From Methanobacteriota archaeon (GTDB taxonomy: Archaea > Thermoplasmatota > Thermoplasmata > RBG-16-68-12), in the NCBI GenBank assembly GCA_005879065.1, contig VBLU01000159.1, forward strand, positions 1 to 20,665: a DNA stretch of 20,665 nucleotides. Reading direction: 5' to 3'. This document shows, piece by piece, positions 8,890-14,475 of this stretch. The translations under genes were made by a program, and so were the position numbers. The notes beneath the pieces are model-generated. The model did not search any database and was not told where the DNA came from. It was given only the letters and a program-made list of their open reading frames with translations. Every line of letters begins with the position of its first letter. Position 1 is the stretch's first letter.

Positions 8890-9141
8890 CTACCTCCCAA
8901 TCACGAGACGATATGCCTCCGATACGCCGGCCGTCCCGCTCACCCGCGTCACGCGGATGATGCGGCCCTCCTCGATCGGCCCTTCGATCTTCTCGAGGAC
9001 CTGGATCACCGGATCGCTCTTGCGAATCTTGGGGAGCTGGTCTCGGGTGATCTTCAATGCCTTCAGGACGCGATCCGCTTCCTCCTCGGCGACGAGCCGA
9101 TGCTCTGGGACTAACTGGTGCTCCAATACGTTAAACCGCAA
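8890..9141 (-). CDS. rpoH: DNA-directed RNA polymerase subunit H (Rpo5, RPB5 C-terminal-like)
   Basis: The product is 83 residues, the normal archaeal size, and corresponds to the C-terminal domain of eukaryotic RPB5. NVLEHQLVPEHRLV at the N-terminus and LPKIRKSDPVIQVL in the middle are the family's recognisable segments. It assembles at the jaw of RNA polymerase. The start is TTG at 9141, with GGGAGG 7 bases upstream across a run of seven C residues. It is the first protein gene of the RNA polymerase unit and follows the tRNA-like half by only 33 bases. Confidence 0.93.
   Translation of the reverse strand: MRFNVLEHQLVPEHRLVAEEEADRVLKALKITRDQLPKIRKSDPVIQVLEKIEGPIEEGRIIRVTRVSGTAGVSEAYRLVIGR
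8892..8898 (-). promoter_or_regulatory. Shine-Dalgarno of rpoB
   Basis: GGGAGGT overlaps the end of rpoH and sits 5 bases before the rpoB ATG, consistent with coupled translation of the two genes. Confidence 0.75.
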
Positions 9142-9174
9142 GGGGGGGCCTCCCTGGGCGACCGAGGGAGCGGC
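9142..9174 (-). promoter_or_regulatory. Spacer between the tRNA half and rpoH, with a hairpin covering the rpoH Shine-Dalgarno
   Basis: After the last tRNA base at 9175 the transcript reads GCCG, then CTCCCT (9170-9165), a 9-base loop, and AGGGAG (9155-9150). The 6-bp hairpin contains most of the rpoH Shine-Dalgarno GGGAGG (9154-9149), followed by seven C residues and the TTG start. The pairing is seen in the sequence; any effect on translation or splicing is inference. Confidence 0.55.
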
Positions 9175-9239
9175 TAAAAGCCGGATGCTCTTTCTAGGGA
9201 CGGTTTCTTCGCCATCCTACCTAGCTGAGCTACGGGCCC
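9175..9239 (-). tRNA. tRNA-Lys(UUU) 5' half, interrupted by a D-loop intron; 3' half absent
   Basis: Read on the minus strand, 9239-9219 gives acceptor GGGCCCG, T8 A9, D-stem GCTC and loop AGCTAGGT. After skipping 9218-9192 it continues A21, GAGC closing the D-stem, A26, anticodon stem TCCGG and loop CTTTTA with anticodon UUU (9178-9176). All invariant positions expected of a 5' tRNA half are present: T8, A14, G18, G19, A21, T33 and a purine at 37. The match stops after A37, the canonical archaeal intron site. Neither a complement to the acceptor (CGGGCCC) nor a T-arm occurs downstream before rpoH or in the bases upstream. It could be the 5' half of a split tRNA, or a relic. Identity as a tRNA-Lys half is strong; function is uncertain. 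Confidence 0.8.
9192..9218 (-). other. 27-nt tRNA intron in the D-loop with a bulge-helix-bulge-like fold
   Basis: Removing 9218-9192 restores an intact D-arm. The flanks fold as central helix CTAG/CTAG (9224-9221 with 9197-9194), a 3-nt bulge GTA (9220-9218), an inner helix GGATGG/CCGTCC (9217-9212 with 9203-9198, one G-T pair) around an 8-nt loop, and bulge AAA (9193-9191) before the D-stem GAGC. Two bases (A14, G15) face the second bulge, so it is a relaxed rather than strict bulge-helix-bulge. Cutting after the second base of each bulge gives exactly the tRNA sequence. Introns at non-canonical tRNA positions with relaxed motifs are known in archaea. Confidence 0.75.
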
Positions 9240-9287
9240 TCCGGCTAGCGGCGGCGACATGCGACTTCCCTCCGAATCGGGGGCTCG

Positions 9288-9294
9288 TATTAAA
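9288..9294 (-). promoter_or_regulatory. TATA box for the tRNA half / RNA polymerase unit
   Basis: TTTAATA on the minus strand, preceded by GGAAAC as a possible BRE. Transcription would begin near 9265, about 26 bases before the tRNA 5' end, and no other TATA-like element was found before rpoH. The tRNA half is therefore probably part of the leader of the rpo transcript. Confidence 0.5.
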
Positions 9295-9306
9295 GTTTCC
9301 GGTGGA

Positions 9307-9343
9307 CGGACGTCCGGTCCGGGTCCGACATCCTCCGGGTCCG
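9307..9343. repeat. Palindrome and 10-bp direct repeat between divergent promoters
   Basis: CGGACGTCCG (9307-9316) is a perfect 10-bp palindrome. TCCGGGTCCG occurs at 9318-9327 and again at 9334-9343, a 16-base period. They lie between the minus-strand rpo promoter and the plus-strand translation-gene promoter. They could be regulator sites, but in GC-rich DNA such short repeats may arise by chance. Confidence 0.3.
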
Positions 9344-9388
9344 CACAATTATTCCAAGATGCAAATGAAAATCGACCGGTGCACAATG

Positions 9389-9395
9389 TTTTATA
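9389..9395 (+). promoter_or_regulatory. TATA box of the Zn-ribbon/aEF-1beta operon
   Basis: TTTTATA is centred 26 bases before the GTG at 9418, so the transcript is predicted to be leaderless. This supports the GTG start over the in-frame upstream ATG at 9259. Confidence 0.65.
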
Positions 9396-9417
9396 CGCCG
9401 CGTCCATCCCGCGAACC

Positions 9418-9588
9418 GTGATCCGGGCGGAGACGCGTTGCACCTCCTGCGGGGCCGTCCTCGCGGGCAAAGGGACGACCGTCTTCCTGTGTCCGAGCTG
9501 TGGCAAGACGCGGATTGGGCGGTGCGCGCGTTGCCGCGATCAATCCGTCGCGTACCGCTGCCCGACCTGCTCGTTCATGGGACCGTGA
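9418..9588 (+). CDS. Small Zn-ribbon protein associated with translation (COG2888/HVO_2753-like)
   Basis: The 56-residue product has four CxxC pairs: CTSCG, CPSCG, CARC and CPTC, enough for two zinc sites. The pattern and the ending YRCPTCSFMGP match the small archaeal zinc-finger family predicted to bind RNA and act in translation, whose gene commonly precedes aEF-1beta. Here aEF-1beta starts 9 bases later. The frame is open from 9259, but the start is placed at GTG 9418 because a TATA box lies at leaderless distance. The function is predicted, not proven. Confidence 0.85.
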   Translation: MIRAETRCTSCGAVLAGKGTTVFLCPSCGKTRIGRCARCRDQSVAYRCPTCSFMGP

Positions 9589-9597
9589 AGGGCGGCC

Positions 9598-9858
9598 ATG
9601 GGATCCGTCGCCGTCACGTTCCGCATCCTGCCCGAGGATGCCGAGGCCGACCTCGAACCGGTCAAGGCGCGCGTCCGCAAGACCCTCGGGGGCGCACTCC
9701 GGGACCTGAAAGAACAGCCTGTCGCGTTCGGTCTGAAGGCGATCCTCGCGATCGCGGTCGTGGGAGACGCCGAGGGCGGGTCCGATCGATTAGAACAATC
9801 CCTCGCCGCACTCCCCGGCGTGGGGAGCGTCGAGACCGTCGACGTGACCCTCGTGTGA
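9598..9858 (+). CDS. ef1b: Translation elongation factor aEF-1beta
   Basis: The product is 86 residues, typical of archaeal EF-1beta, the guanine nucleotide exchange factor for aEF-1alpha. It begins with the usual MGSVAVTFRILPEDAEADLE strand and continues through FGLKAILAIAVVGDAEGGSD to a C-terminal VGSVETVDVTLV, as expected for the ferredoxin-like fold. It forms an operon with the preceding Zn-ribbon gene. It converges on the permease gene, whose stop lies 24 bases beyond. Confidence 0.93.
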   Translation: MGSVAVTFRILPEDAEADLEPVKARVRKTLGGALRDLKEQPVAFGLKAILAIAVVGDAEGGSDRLEQSLAALPGVGSVETVDVTLV

Positions 9859-9882
9859 TCTCCAGGAAGGCCCGTCGCTGAG

Positions 9883-12177
9883 TCACGCCCATTTCCTCAG
9901 GATGAGGACCGGGCACTTCGCCAGTTTCACGATCCGATCCTCAACGGGACTCAGCGCGAACTTGCGCAGACCCCCGGGAGACGTCGCGCGGATCATGAGC
10001 AACGAAGCGTCCACGCTCTCCCGCAGGGCCTCGGACTCCCACTGCGAGGAATACACGACCTTCGGTTGAACCGTCACGCCCCGCTCGTGCGCGCGTCCTT
10101 CGAAGCGAGAACTCTCCTGTTTCAACCGCTCCGCCTCGGTCGGGTCGCTCGCGAGGCTGACGACCTCCACGACTGCATGGTCCTCCTCCGCCAAGATGAG
10201 CGCGAGATCATCGATCCCTTCGAGGCTCCAGATCGGACTGGTCAAGACCACGATCCGCTTCAGGGGTTTCCGGAGCCCTTGGGTCTTGAACACGATCACA
10301 TCGCACGGGGCGTTCTCGATCAGGTAGTCGATGTTGCTCCCGAACACCCGCCGATCGCCTTCGACGCGATCCCCCCGCCAACTCATGAGCAGGAGGTTCA
10401 CCGCCTCCTCGCGGATCGTATCGAGGATGATCTCGTACACCTTGTGGCCGATCTTGACGACGGGCCGGGTGTCCACTCCGAGGTCCTCTCCGATTCTCGC
10501 GAGTCGTTGCAGCCCGCGGATGCGGTCGTCGACGTAGCGGAACCGGATCGCCTTCGGCGGCAAGTTGCGTGGGATCTCGACCACGTGGAGCAGGCTGAGC
10601 TCAGCGTTCCGGGCGCGCGCGATCCGGGCGCCCAACTCGACGAGGTTCTCGTCCTCGAATTCCCGGAGGGGAAGGAACACGCGATACCGTTCGAGCTCGA
10701 CGCGGTCCTCCGCCGTCGTCAGGATGTCCCGCACCTCGATCGCGGAGCCGTTCGTGCTTCGGCCCCGGGCCCCGCGGCCGCCGGCGAACCAATGGTACGA
10801 GAGCCCGACCGCGAGCCACGCGACCCCCAGGAAGAAGGCGAACACGCCGGGCGCGATCGGGGTATCCTGCCGGGCCGGGAAATTCCAAAGGACAGCGCCC
10901 ACGGCCAGGTTCAGCGCGATTGCGAACATGGGCACCGCGGGGACGAGGGGCACGCGAAAGCCTGGACCGCTCCGGCGCTCCCGGCGGCGCAACGCGATGA
11001 CCGAGGCGTGGACGAACGCGAAGAGGCCAAGGAAGGCCAAGCTCGCGAGGATCGCAATCGTCTCGATCGTCAGGAAGACAAGGACCCCCGATCCGACGAA
11101 CGTCAGGGCGACGGCTGCGGGCGGCACCTCGCGTCCTCCGATCCGGGCAAACACCCGCGGGAGGAGTCCGTCGCGGGCCATGCTGAACGATGTCCGGATC
11201 GCCGCGGTGAGGTTCGAGTTCAAGGCGCCGTACATGGAGACGACGCCGATCACCAGGAAGGCCTCCCGCACATACGGCTGACCGAGGAAGTTCGGGATGC
11301 TGACGAGGACCATGTCCTCGGATCCGCCGAGGCACGCATTGCAGGCAGGCCACCCGGACAGCATCGCAGAGGGCACGTTTCCGAGGATTGCGAGGAAGAA
11401 ACCGGCGTAGACGAGGAAGGACAGGAGGAGGGCGAGGAACACGCCGCGGGGCACACTCGACTCCGGGCGCTTCACCTGATCCGACAATTGGGCGACCACC
11501 TCGAAGCCTTGAAAGGCGATGAACAGGATCACGGCGCCGAGGACGAGAGGGAGAGACCCGCTCACGCCGCCCGATGGGATGCCGCGGGGCGGTCCCCCCG
11601 ACGACAGGGAGAGGAGACCCACGAGGATCAGCCCTACAATCAAGAGAACTTTCCCCAGGGTGAGACGGCCAAGGACGCGGGTCGGTAGGTGGACCCGCGC
11701 GAAATGCAGGACCGCAGAGAGCCCGAGGACCGCGAGGGCGACGAGGCTCACCTCCACGGGATTCGGCCCGAACAGAGAAGCGGGATCGGACGGACGGACG
11801 AGCTCGACGAGGAAGACGCCGAGGCCGAGGGCGCTGAGTGCGGACGCGGCGATATGCCCGCCCCAGGAGAGCCAGCCACTCAGGAAACCGCTCGGGTCGG
11901 GGAGGGCGCTGCGCACCCAGACGTAGGCCCCACCGGAGGCGTCCGGACGGCCCGAAGCCAACTCCGCATATGCCGTCCCCGCGAGGGCCGCGATGGACGC
12001 GGCCAGAGCGAGGCTCGCCAAGACCAGAGGCCCCGCGACCGCGTAGGCCGCGCCGACTAGGAGGAAGATCGCGGCCCCGACCATGGCGCCGACGGCCGCC
12101 ATCGTCACGTCGAACAAGCCAAGGTCCCGCGTGACCCGAATCCGGACGGCAGCCGAATTCGTGGAGGAACCCGCCAC
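9883..12177 (-). CDS. APC-superfamily permease fused to two UspA-type domains
   Basis: The product is 764 residues. Residues about 15-480 form roughly 12 membrane helices of an amino acid/polyamine/organocation transporter, with the N-terminal RDLGLFDVTMAAVGAMVGAA and the later FIAFQGFEVVAQLSDQVKRP segment typical of the family. Residues about 500-764 are cytosolic and hold two tandem universal stress protein domains. The first has the GS motif (VFGSNIDYLIENAPCDVIVF), often linked to ATP binding; the second lacks an obvious one and ends CPVLILRKWA. Such fusions are known in archaea and are thought to let nucleotide or stress state modulate transport; the substrate cannot be read from sequence. 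The start is GTG at 12177, chosen for lack of a better codon upstream, with no clear Shine-Dalgarno. Confidence 0.88.
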   Translation of the reverse strand: MAGSSTNSAAVRIRVTRDLGLFDVTMAAVGAMVGAAIFLLVGAAYAVAGPLVLASLALAASIAALAGTAYAELASGRPDASGGAYVWVRSALPDPSGFLSGWLSWGGHIAASALSALGLGVFLVELVRPSDPASLFGPNPVEVSLVALAVLGLSAVLHFARVHLPTRVLGRLTLGKVLLIVGLILVGLLSLSSGGPPRGIPSGGVSGSLPLVLGAVILFIAFQGFEVVAQLSDQVKRPESSVPRGVFLALLLSFLVYAGFFLAILGNVPSAMLSGWPACNACLGGSEDMVLVSIPNFLGQPYVREAFLVIGVVSMYGALNSNLTAAIRTSFSMARDGLLPRVFARIGGREVPPAAVALTFVGSGVLVFLTIETIAILASLAFLGLFAFVHASVIALRRRERRSGPGFRVPLVPAVPMFAIALNLAVGAVLWNFPARQDTPIAPGVFAFFLGVAWLAVGLSYHWFAGGRGARGRSTNGSAIEVRDILTTAEDRVELERYRVFLPLREFEDENLVELGARIARARNAELSLLHVVEIPRNLPPKAIRFRYVDDRIRGLQRLARIGEDLGVDTRPVVKIGHKVYEIILDTIREEAVNLLLMSWRGDRVEGDRRVFGSNIDYLIENAPCDVIVFKTQGLRKPLKRIVVLTSPIWSLEGIDDLALILAEEDHAVVEVVSLASDPTEAERLKQESSRFEGRAHERGVTVQPKVVYSSQWESEALRESVDASLLMIRATSPGGLRKFALSPVEDRIVKLAKCPVLILRKWA

Positions 12178-12275
12178 GCCAGGCGGAGGAATGCCGGCTA
12201 CTTGAGCCTATGGCGGTCGCGCGAGACGCGTCCCTCCATGATATTCCGTCCCGACGATCAAGGCCGAGGCTGGAT

Positions 12276-12800
12276 TCACGCTTCAGACTTCGAGACCGTC
12301 TTTGCGATCCGCTCGCCTAGGGTTCGAAAGAGAAGTTCCACGTTCTCGCCCGTCTTCGCGGAGCTGTAGAAATATGGAGCTTCGAACGCTTCGGTCGCCT
12401 GCTTCACCTGGTCCTCGCCGAACGCGGCCTGATCTTTCAAATCGGATTTGTTCAACGCGAACGTCACCGGGATCTCGCCGACCGTCCGGAAGACGGACTC
12501 GACCCAGGAATCGAGGTCTTCGAGGGTGTCGTAACGCGTGATGTCCGCGACGGCCAGGATGCCCTGGGCCCCATGGAAGTACGCCTCTCGAAGGAGCTCT
12601 CGGAAACCCTTGGATCCCATGATGTCCCAGATCGTCATGTCCATCTGCACCGGGTCCCCGCCCTTCGGACTGAGCGCGAGTTCCTTCTTGGAGACCTTCG
12701 CGCCCAAGGTCACGATGTACCGATCGTCGTATTCGTTCAGGACGTACCGCTTGATGAGGGAGGTCTTGCCGACGGCGTGTTCAAATCCTCTCGGCTCGCG
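12276..12800 (-). pseudogene. Rab/Ras-like small GTPase, 5' end missing
   Basis: The frame encodes most of a small GTPase: HAVGKTSLIKRY (end of the P-loop, GKT at 12770-12762), the switch Thr in IVTLGAK, WDIMG (DxxG), NKSD and SSAKTG. The frame begins right after a TAG (12801-12803) with REPRGFEHAVGKT. The first beta strand is missing and the P-loop spacing from its first Gly is one residue too long. No ATG, GTG or TTG occurs in frame before GTG 12713, which lies beyond the P-loop and would give a 145-residue protein unable to bind phosphate normally. The Gln that follows DxxG in Ras is Ser here. It may be a recently truncated gene, a sequence error, or a gene using an unusual start. Related GTPases occur in archaea. 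Confidence 0.6.
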
Positions 12801-12859
12801 CTATTTGTGAGGGTCTATTTAGTCGCTTCGTCCTGAGGTGGCGCCGAGAGAGAATCGAA
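12780..12859. promoter_or_regulatory. Symmetric bidirectional promoter region with inverted repeat
   Basis: A central CTATTTAG (12815-12822) reads CTAAATAG on the other strand, so it can serve as a TATA box both ways. Imperfect inverted-repeat arms flank it: TTCAAATCCTCTCGGC (12780-12795) and GCCGAGAGAGAATCGAA (12843-12859). The midpoint between the arms (12819) coincides with the TATA centre, and each arm begins about 25 bases away, where transcription should start. Thus both transcripts would begin with GCCGAGAG. It separates the GTPase frame (minus) from the HEXXH gene (plus). Confidence 0.45.
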
Positions 12860-12897
12860 CGGATTCTACGTGGGAGACTTCCCGCGGTTCAGATTCC

Positions 12898-12902
12898 GGA
12901 GG
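12898..12902 (+). promoter_or_regulatory. Shine-Dalgarno of the HEXXH protein gene
   Basis: GGAGG lies 6 bases before the ATG at 12909 and decides this start against the in-frame upstream GTG at 12870. Confidence 0.7.
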
Positions 12903-12908
12903 CTCGTT

Positions 12909-13454
12909 ATGAGTTCGAAACAAAACGGCGACCGTCGCATGAAGGGAGGCTCTCGAAAACCGCGGAGAAAGGATCCCCCCGCGGCGTCCCGTCGAGTCCG
13001 TGACCCCGAGGAGACTCCGCCCGATCTCGATCGACCGGTGATCGACGGACGCATCGCCGAGGGCGAGAGCTCGAATCGGAATCCGATTTCCCCGCTGCGC
13101 GACGGCGGCATCCGGTGGGTGTTCTACTTGTGGAAGTCGGAAGTCCCAGAACCGGAACTGGCCCGGATCGCGTGGTCCGCCCGAGCGGGGTTCCTCCGCG
13201 CCGCGGTCACGTTCGGTTTTCCGGATTGGGATTCCGAGGAATACCGGAGCACGACGACCGTCCACCTGTGGGATCTGGGCAATGCATATACCCGCGGATT
13301 CCGACCGCCGGACGGGGACTGGGGCCGGATGATGATCCACATTTTCACGCACGAGCCCCTGCATCACGCGATCGGCCTCTGCTTGGCCGAGATGCTCGAA
13401 AGGGGCGACCAAGAGTGGGTCATCGCCAGGTTGGGCGACGCGCGCTGGTGGTAG
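12909..13454 (+). CDS. Putative HEXXH metalloprotease-like protein, family not recognised
   Basis: The product is 181 residues. The first 60 or so are basic, Arg/Lys/Pro-rich and probably disordered. The rest looks folded (from GGIRWVFYLWKSEV onward). Residues 144-154, HIFTHEPLHHA, contain HEPLH, the HEXXH zinc-binding signature of gluzincin-type peptidases; a further acidic residue in LAEMLERGDQEW could be the third ligand. No signal peptide or membrane helix is seen, so it is probably cytosolic. A catalytic role is only suggested by the motif, which also arises by chance in short proteins. It is transcribed divergently from the broken GTPase frame. Confidence 0.65.
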   Translation: MSSKQNGDRRMKGGSRKPRRKDPPAASRRVRDPEETPPDLDRPVIDGRIAEGESSNRNPISPLRDGGIRWVFYLWKSEVPEPELARIAWSARAGFLRAAVTFGFPDWDSEEYRSTTTVHLWDLGNAYTRGFRPPDGDWGRMMIHIFTHEPLHHAIGLCLAEMLERGDQEWVIARLGDARWW

Positions 13455-13471
13455 GCCTCCTTGGGGAACGC

Positions 13472-13480
13472 TTGAAATAA
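13472..13480 (+). promoter_or_regulatory. TATA box of the prepilin peptidase gene
   Basis: TTGAAATAA is centred about 25 bases before the ATG at 13501, predicting a leaderless transcript. Confidence 0.5.
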
Positions 13481-13500
13481 GTTCGCCTCGATGCGGCGAC

Positions 13501-14424
13501 ATGGACGGATTCGCGGTCACTCGTCTAGTGATCGGCGCAGGATTCCTCCTCGTCGCCGCGGCCGCCGACGTCCGAACTCGGAGGGTCCCCGATCCCCTCT
13601 GGATCGGCCTCGGCTCCATCGGCCTTGTCGTCCTCGCGGTCGAGCTCATCCAAGACCAAATCGAGGCGGATGCGTGGGCCCTGCTCGGATCCGCCGGGCT
13701 CTTGTTCTCCGCCATCTTCTACGGAGACCCGCTCTTCGAGGAGGATGGATTCCATGCGAGGCCTTTGCGACTCCTCCTGTTCCTCGTCGCCGCCGTTCTC
13801 TTCGCATACCCCGCGGTCCAACATTCCGCGTCGGGTGCGTCCCTGTCGCAGGGCCTCCTCGAATTGTATTCGATGCCCGCGATGATCCTCGTGTACCAAC
13901 TGTTCTATCGCGCACGGATCCTCCACGGCGGGGCCGATGCCAAGGCGCTGATCACCCTCGGCTTGCTCGTGCCCACATACCCGGACATGGCTCCGTTCCC
14001 GCTCATGACCCTCGACCCCCGTGTCGAAACTTTCTGGCGTGTGACGTTTCCCTTCTCGCTCGTCTTCTGGGTGGATGCCGCGGTCCTCTTCCTCGCCGTG
14101 CCGCTGGGCCTCCTCCTCCTGAACGCGGCGCGCGGCAATCTCGCGTTCCCTCAGGCGCTCCTCGGATACCGTGCGCGCCTCGACTCCTTTCCTCCACATG
14201 CATGGCTCATGGAGAAAATCAGCGCCCGCGGAGACCATGTCCTCGTCCTCTTTCCGAGGCGAGACGGGAATCCAACCCAAGACCTGGACCGGCTTCGCGC
14301 GGCGGGGATCGACCGCGCCTGGGTCACGCCGCAGATTCCCTTCATGGTCCCGCTGGGCGGCGGTTTCCTCCTCGCGTTTTTCGTCGGGAACGTGCTTCTC
14401 GGGTTCCTCCGACTCGTCACCTAG
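13501..14424 (+). CDS. A24 family prepilin/preflagellin peptidase (FlaK/PibD-like)
   Basis: The product is 307 residues with about 7-8 hydrophobic helices. The two catalytic aspartates of this membrane aspartic protease family are visible: D23 in AAADVRTRRVPDPLW, and D146 in HGGADAKALITLGLL, the GxGD-type site with Ala before the Asp. The enzyme cleaves the class III signal peptides of archaellins and type IV pilins at the cytoplasmic face. It is longer than minimal FlaK (about 230), with an extra loop and two C-terminal helices. The ATG at 13501 is supported by a TATA box at leaderless distance. No pilin or archaellin gene is seen nearby. Confidence 0.88.
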   Translation: MDGFAVTRLVIGAGFLLVAAAADVRTRRVPDPLWIGLGSIGLVVLAVELIQDQIEADAWALLGSAGLLFSAIFYGDPLFEEDGFHARPLRLLLFLVAAVLFAYPAVQHSASGASLSQGLLELYSMPAMILVYQLFYRARILHGGADAKALITLGLLVPTYPDMAPFPLMTLDPRVETFWRVTFPFSLVFWVDAAVLFLAVPLGLLLLNAARGNLAFPQALLGYRARLDSFPPHAWLMEKISARGDHVLVLFPRRDGNPTQDLDRLRAAGIDRAWVTPQIPFMVPLGGGFLLAFFVGNVLLGFLRLVT

Positions 14425-14442
14425 CTCCGAGCGAACGAAATC

Positions 14443-14451
14443 CTGATATAT
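14443..14451 (+). promoter_or_regulatory. TATA box of the 5S rRNA gene
   Basis: TGATATATC is centred 29 bases before the first base of 5S helix I at 14476. The 5S gene therefore appears to be transcribed on its own rather than with 16S/23S rRNA. Confidence 0.6.
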
Positions 14452-14475
14452 CCGCCGCCCTCTCGCTTTTCCAGC

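Noticed and set aside
5308..9114. A 1268-codon open frame on the plus strand opposite rpoB and rpoH, and similar long plus-strand frames opposite rpoA1 and rpoA2.
   Set aside because: These are reverse-strand shadows in GC-rich DNA; their products are Arg/Val/Leu-rich without recognisable domains, while the minus strand encodes well-known subunits.
9174..9506. A 110-codon minus-strand frame across the tRNA half and the Zn-ribbon gene.
   Set aside because: Its end (GPVAQLGRMAKK) is the familiar artefact of translating a tRNA gene, and it overlaps the Zn-ribbon coding strand.
12779..12862. TTCAAATCC on plus and TTCGATTCT on minus look like tRNA T-loops with following acceptor strands.
   Set aside because: The 5' strands of the T-stems do not pair and no other tRNA parts are present; the two are better explained as arms of one inverted repeat around the TATA box.
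12870..12908. GTG at 12870 as the start of the HEXXH protein.
   Set aside because: The ATG at 12909 has a strong GGAGG at the right distance; the GTG has none.
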